Below are positions 58,912-64,000 of a DNA stretch of 64,000 nt, one piece after another. The stretch is from the NCBI GenBank assembly GCA_030280995.1, contig JASXTE010000016.1, positions 22,501,501 to 22,565,500 of the forward strand, in the 5' to 3' direction. This stretch comes from Hemileia vastatrix (taxonomy: Eukaryota; Basidiomycota; Pucciniomycetes; Pucciniales; Zaghouaniaceae). Under the pieces are notes generated by a model that saw only the letters and a program-made list of their open reading frames with translations, had not been told where the DNA came from and ran no database searches. The first letter of the stretch is position 1, and each line of letters begins with the position of its first letter. Made by a program: the position numbers and the translations under genes.

Positions 58912-61033
58912 TTCCTCCAAAATGAGGATAGACTACTTAATTTGTTTTTGTTTTGTTTAATTGGGCCTCTATGTCCTTGGTCAGGATTTTTTTTGTTTTG
59001 TCCGATTCTTATCAGTCTCTCTGGTTCAAGTCTCTATATAAAAAATGGAAATAATGAAAAAAAATCTTAGTATAATGAAGATGGAAGAAAAGAAAAATTC
59101 AAGTGAAGATGGATATTTTATTTAAAATAAAATGAAGATAAAAATGAAGATTATTGGTTTTATTTCACCTCCAGCAAGAGGTTAAACTGCAAAATTTTAT
59201 TTCTAAATTGGATGTTTTTGGCTTTCAAGAATTTTAATTGTTCTTTAATGGTTTTGGTTTTTTATGGTAGAAGATTTGTGTTAGAAAATCCTTTTTGTTA
59301 GAAGGTACCTAGGGGTGGGGCTTCTAGATTTAATTTTGGCAAGTGTGGGGGTGACTGATGGGCTGGCTGCTCTATCAACAGATACCCCAGATTGTCTGTT
59401 TCCAACCCCTTCTCTTAATTTTTTTGAATTCTAGTATTGGTTTTTTTTTTCTTTAACAGGTTTTTAGTCCACCATGACTTTAAGCTGGAAATTCTTTTGG
59501 TCTTCAAGTGCTGGACCCCTCATGTTTATTGGTTTTGTTTAATTTTGTTGGATGTTGTGTTTTTGTTAGAAGGTACCCAGGGGGGGCTTCTAGATTTTAT
59601 TTTGGCAAGTGTGGGGGTAACTTTAGAACTGGCTGCTCTGTAGAACAGTTACCCCAGAATGTCTGTTTCAAGCCTTTGGTTTTTTTCTAGTTGAATTCTA
59701 GTTTTGTTTTTTTGTGATTCAGGTTTTTAGTCCTCTATGACTTTAAACTGGATTGCCTTGGATGTCTTTTGGTGCTTTTGGATTGGTGGTGGATCACTGG
59801 TGGTCTCCCATCATTTTTACTTATTGGAGGGAGCCCACCCAGTGATCTCTTCTGTTGACCTGGAGCTGGCTTTGCTATGTGGTTCTAGGTTGTTGGCTGT
59901 GAAAGTGGTGGATTCAAGATTATTTTCTTTTTTTCTCTTTTTTTTCTTTTAATTTTTTTATGGAGGCTATGTTGGTTCAAAGGCTCAAGATAGGGCTCTG
60001 GCAATGTTTTTGGTAGAAGAGGAGGAGTCAAAATAAAAATAAAAATTTTTTTTAGGTGTGACCACATCAAGGTGCACTTGGATGTGGGTAAGGTATCAGG
60101 GGATCAGCTTATCAATTGGATGGTGGATACCATTTTATTTTGTTTTATTTTTTAAAGGAGATTAAATGTTTTTTCTTTGATGGTTTTTGGTTTGGGGATT
60201 CCGGGCTATATCTTCAAGATTTTTTTTCTGGAAGGTCCTTCAAGACTTTAAACTGATCTTTTATTTATGGGCTATTCTTCAAGATTTTTTTGGAAAGTCC
60301 TTCAAGACTTTAAACTGATCTTTTAATTATGGGCTCAAGATTTTTTGATGGTAAGTCCCCCAAGACTATAAACTGAGGAATGGGAGGCAGTGTGAGGTGG
60401 AAGTTTAAAGGCAGAAGGATCCAAGGGGGAACTTCTGAATTTTGTAAAGGCAAGTTTGAGGGTGACTGATGGGCTGGCAGCTCTATATACAGTTACCCCA
60501 GAAAGCTAGTTACTTCTCTAAATCTTTTTCTGGTTGATCTCTGGTTCTGGGTTCTGTGATTCAGGGTTTTGCAGTCCCCCAAGACTATAAACTGAGGATT
60601 TTTGGAGTCCCCCAAGACTATAAACTAAGGGCTGTTAGTCCCCCAAGACTTTAAACTGAGGGCTGTTAGTCCCCCAAGACTTTAAACTGAGGGTTGTGAG
60701 TCCCCCAATACTATAAAAAGAGGAAATTTTTATGCTGGCAGATGGTTATAGTCAGGAAGACTTGTCAACTGGATATCACTTTTCATTGTTGGAGGCTGGT
60801 ACAGCCAGAGTTGGAATTCAGGAACAGAAGAAAGATATTTTTTCACAGAGATAGATTGAATTTAAAGGCATGGTGCAAGAGAAGTTTTAAAGAAGAAGCT
60901 TGGATTGCTGGTTCAGAAGTTCACTTAGGATGGAATAGGATCTGGTGGAAGAGAGAAATAGGCTGTTTGTAAAGATTCTGGAGTGGTGTTCAAACATGGC
61001 TGTTGGCAAAGGAAGAATGGGGACATTCTTGAT
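58912..61033 (+). repeat. Motif-rich non-coding 3' half of G3
   Basis: Ten copies of a 24-nt motif, AGTCCCCCAAGACT then TTAAACTGAGG (with variants), occur at about 59463, 59727, 60230, 60293, 60350, 60572, 60602, 60628, 60666 and 60698. A separate block of about 100 bp (AAGGTACCYAGGGG, GGCAAGTGTGGGGGT, GGCTGCTCT, TACCCCAGA) occurs near 59303, 59571 and 60412. No reading frame. Confidence 0.75.
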
Positions 61034-61973
61034 TGGAGGGAGGATGTGGTGATCCAAACCTGGGTAGGCCTTTGAAGTGCATATTTGGGGGTATTTGGTA
61101 TGTAGGGTGTTATTGGGGTTATGGTGTTATTAGTGGATTTTTTCATCTTTAGGTGATAGTTAGTAGTGTTTATGGAGGCTTAAGCTAGGTTCACTTATTA
61201 TGTCTCAGCTTAATGTCCTTTCTTTTCTCTTCATTTTGGTATCCCTTATGGGTGGTTACCTTGTTTTATAGTATAGTTATGGTGTTGTTGTTGGTATTTA
61301 TTGGATGTTTATTGCTTAGTGGTGCTTATTTAGGCTTAAGTTAGGGTCACTTATTATGTCTCAGCTTATTGTCCTTCATTTTCTTTTCATTTTGGTATGT
61401 CTTATGTGTGTTTATCTTGTTTATTAGTGAAGTTATGGATTTTTAGGGTTTTTAGGGGTTTTATGGGTTGTATGGGTGTTTTAGGGCCTAGAAGTGGCCC
61501 GCCCGCCCCTAAGCGGCATCCTGCCTTGAAGCAGTGTTCCCGCCTGGGCGCTGGGGAGGCGCTAAAATTCACTTTTATGCATGAAAAAGGCTGGGAAAGC
61601 TGGATTTTGGGTGGGGAATTGGTCAGGGTGGTCTGTGCACTGGCTGTATGAGGCGTGTGCAGGAAGATTTTAAGGGGAATCATCTTATCTCTTTATCTCA
61701 TTGCCTCTCTGTTCCTGACTGTCTCATTGGCTTGTGTTTTGTTGGCATATATTACTGTTCATTTCAACTCTTTCTGGTAGTCTGTCTGGGACTATTATCT
61801 TCACTTTTAAAGAGATCAAGTGTGTTTAATTAGAGGGTCTAGCAAACAGATCTCCAATTTGCTGCAACAGGTAAATCTCACTTGATTTTCTAAAGGGACA
61901 GGGGTTATTCTTTCTGGTTTTAATCCAACTCCCTTGGTCAAGGCCTATAGCAAGCACTATAGGATTGTCTACA

Positions 61974-62827
61974 ACATTTTCAATTGGGTTGAGATTGGGT
62001 GACTTGGCTGGCCAGTCTGGAAGCTTTTTTATGTTATTTTGAGTGTGGAAATTTTCACTCTCTCTGGATTTGTGGGTGGGAGTGTTTTCCTCCATGAGGA
62101 GGAGTTCATGATGACGATCATGTTCTTGGAGATAAGGCACCAGTGTAGATTTGTATAAATTTCCAATGAAACATTTTGATGTTTGTTGATTTGGAGGAAG
62201 AATGATCATTGGGAGATTTTTATTTCCTGAGAACCCTCCCCATACCATGACACTTGAGCGGTCACTTTTGAAGGTGGGCTGAAGACATTCTTGATGAAAC
62301 CTCTCATCAGGACGGCTCCAGACATAAGTGATTGTTGATTTTTTGCCTATCTCAAAAGAAGATTGATCAGACCACAGCACTCTTTCCCAGTCTTTAATAG
62401 TCCAATCACAGTACTTGAGAGCAAAATCAAAACAATATTGGCAATGTGAAATATTGATAAATGGTTTTTTTGCTGAAACTTGTTTATGATAGCCTAGCTC
62501 TGAGGCTTGCTTTTGGAGGGTGCAAAGAGAAATTCAAGTTGTGAGTAAGTTGGCTACTGTGCTCACTGAGGCTGTTCTATTACTTCAAAGGATTTTCTCA
62601 AGCTGGAACAGGTCTCTATCATTAGTTTTGAGTGGATGGCCAGAGCGGGTGGCATTGTCAACAGAGCCCCTCTCAGATCTTCTTGCCAATACAGAATGGA
62701 CAGTTGAGTCTGAGATTTCAAGAACTTTGGAAATATCTTCTGGCCTGGTTCCCAATCTGGCCATGCCAACAATTTCACCTTTAGTTTCATTTGTCAATTG
62801 TTTTGTTCCAGCTCTAGATGTATCCAT
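61974..62827 (-). pseudogene. N-terminal and catalytic part of a Tc1-like transposase
   Basis: Starts MDTSRAGTKQLTNETKG (62827), with a helix-turn-helix region (MARLGTRPEDISKVL, STVHSVLARR). Two in-frame TGA codons occur (62585-62587 and 62534-62536), both where CGA is plausible. The catalytic core has LWSDQSSFE (first Asp), then LLLMEENTPTH where the second Asp is replaced by Glu (codon 62089-62087), and SPNLNPIEN (third acidic residue). So besides the two stops and the G3 insertion, the active site itself is altered. The frame is otherwise continuous. Confidence 0.9.
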
Positions 62828-62984
62828 TATGACAGCAAAAAGAACAAAAAAAAACTAGAGTTTCTTTATAAGAAGCTAAAACATTAAGGCTAAGTGGAAA
62901 ATAAAAAAAACTGACTTGTTGCAAAGAAGGGTGCTAGAGGTGATTGTGAGGTAGTGAGAAGTCGGGCATGGTGGCTGGCGGAAG

Positions 62985-63070
62985 AGCATATGCAAACGAA
63001 ATCGCGAGGACTCCTTGCGGGGTACTGTACAGTGCCCTACCAAAAGTCTGTGAACAGCATTTTTATGCAT
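62985..63070. repeat. Two Tc1-type termini back to back on one TA
   Basis: To the left of TA 63028-63029 lies the complement of CAGTACCCCGCAAGGAGTCC, the 5' terminus of the Tc1-like element whose transposase starts at 62827. To the right starts CAGTGCCCTACCAAAAGTC, the terminus of a different Tc1-type element running rightwards. The right partner end lies outside, or was not found in, the window. Confidence 0.6.
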
Positions 63071-64000
63071 TTTGCATATTCTGCACTGAAATTTCTTTCC
63101 ATTTCACTATTCCATTCATCTTCTCATGACAAACACTCACTGATGCCCTCTCAATGCCTCAGATGCTCCTGAGCATCTACTATTATTTTGCCCGGCTCAT
63201 GCACTAGAGAGGAAAACTCTGTTCAATGCAGCCAAAAAACACAAAATCCCTTTCACTGCCTCAGCTTTGTTATCTCCTTCTCCCATTACCCCAGATGTCG
63301 CAGTGTTCTTACTTAGCTCAAATAGGTTTCTTAACAATGCCCCTCTCTCCCAATAGTCCTACCATGTAGTCATCTTTTAAATGCCCGGTCTGCCACCTTT
63401 CTTGTTACCTCCCCTTTTGTACCTATATCTTATTTAGTGTGCCCTTTCCTTCATGCCCCTTAGTCGGGCGAGATTTTATGAAATAAATAAATAAAAACAT
63501 TCACTGATCAGCATCCTTTTTCATCTTCAGGTTTTTTTCCACTCCCTACCTTTATCACAGCTTCATACATCAAACACAAGCCTTTTGCTTTCATGGAAAC
63601 ACTTCAAAAGTCATCAATGCACACAATTATACTTTTTTCACCTTACCCACAGTCCTCAAAGCCTTATCCTACCTCATATCTGCCTATATTCATTGATACT
63701 TCTACCCCAAATCATTTTTTGGGTCATCCTTTCTTTTTAAGAGTAACTCTAAATGAAATTTGATTATTCCCTTGGCATGATTGGTAAATTTCCATACTAA
63801 TTCTCCTATCTTAACCTACCTAGACCTATAACATTGTATTATAAAAGGTGGATGCTTCCCATTTCCTGTTCTGCAACCACCTTAACATTTTCTTTACCGT
63901 TATCACTAATATCACTTTTTGCCTTAGTCCTGAACTTCTTCTACTCATCATACTATCTTACTCTTAGTTATTTTGCTCCCTCGTCCATCTGTCTTCTGTC
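63071..64000. other. Unassigned end of window with an AAATAAATAAATAAAA tail
   Basis: GGGCGAGATTTTATG is followed by (AAAT)n at about 63478-63497, which resembles the 3' tail of a non-LTR element (LINE or SINE). No reading frame supports this. The rest is C/T-rich on the plus strand with nothing else recognised. Confidence 0.3.

Larger units (their letters stand above)
56364..61973 (+). mobile_element. Gag-only Gypsy derivative G3
   Basis: 5610 bp with LTRs 56364-57289 (926 bp) and 61045-61973 (929 bp), both TGTGGTGATC to GTCTACA. It has a primer-binding site at 57294-57311 (TGGTGCCCAACGTGGGGT, lysine-tRNA type) and a polypurine tract TGGAGGGAGGA (61034-61044). It has a gag gene but no protease, RT, RNase H or integrase: 58912-61033 is non-coding and repeat-rich. 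It would need enzymes from a related element. The flanks (TAAGC and ACATT) do not form a target duplication. Confidence 0.9.

Noticed and set aside
56364..61973. Target duplication for G3
   Set aside because: Flanks TAAGC and ACATT do not match under any plausible choice of LTR end; a small deletion or recombinant origin is possible.
1..64000. tRNA or rRNA genes
   Set aside because: No cloverleaf with A and B boxes and no rRNA-like segment was recognised by eye; a covariance search would be decisive.

Overview
The window looks like a repeat-dominated piece of a basidiomycete genome, most likely a rust fungus (Pucciniales). That assignment is inference. It rests on short GT-AG introns (56-65 nt) with CTAAC/CTGAT-type branch sites, chromodomain Ty3/Gypsy elements, a Tnp2-type (EnSpm/CACTA) transposase of the form common in basidiomycetes, Tc1-like elements, and very AT-rich DNA with almost no host genes. 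Only one plausible host gene is visible: a three-exon gene on the minus strand (18978-20334) encoding a putative secreted protein.

Layout. 1-1040: a chain of short non-identical hairpins interrupted by a foldback MITE (496-967); a second MITE copy lies at 20874-21244. 1222-13196: a DNA element bounded by 25-bp inverted repeats and TA duplications, split by a complete Gypsy chromovirus, G1 (4452-12943, target duplication AAAAC). G1 has a decayed gag-pol, a candidate -1 frameshift site, and an antisense intron-containing gene between pol and the 3' LTR. 14033-16447: a 2.4-kb element (family A) nested in an older element (T1). 16550-17050: a Copia RNase H/PPT/LTR remnant. 18978-20334: the secreted-protein gene. 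21245-21509: a Copia LTR. 21657-30421: an EnSpm/CACTA-like element with long inverted ends, a decayed Tnp2-type transposase on the plus strand and a convergent three-exon accessory gene on the minus strand; two solo LTRs sit inside it.

30583-31087: a T1 element carrying a 205-bp family-A derivative. 31087-36877: a 5'-intact, 3'-truncated Gypsy element (G2) on the minus strand. 37283-37530: an ATGCAT minisatellite. 38279-55520: a tandem satellite of about 607 bp in which every well-kept unit carries a near-perfect 46-bp palindrome. The array is interrupted by Gypsy element G4 (43194-52560, target duplication GAATT), a small MITE (38364-38561) and a family-A element (54307-55193, target duplication AGA), and it degenerates and partly inverts at its right edge. 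56176-63027: a Tc1-like transposase gene split by G3 (56364-61973), a gag-only Gypsy derivative with a motif-rich non-coding 3' half.

How they fit together: the insertions can be ordered by nesting. The satellite and the TA-flanked element are older than the LTR elements inside them. None of the retroelements has an intact gag-pol. In G1, nine of twelve in-frame stops are TGA and its LTR differences cluster at CpG, which points to 5-methylcytosine decay. The most unusual items are the antisense gene of G1, the palindromic satellite, the candidate frameshift signal and the gag-only element G3.
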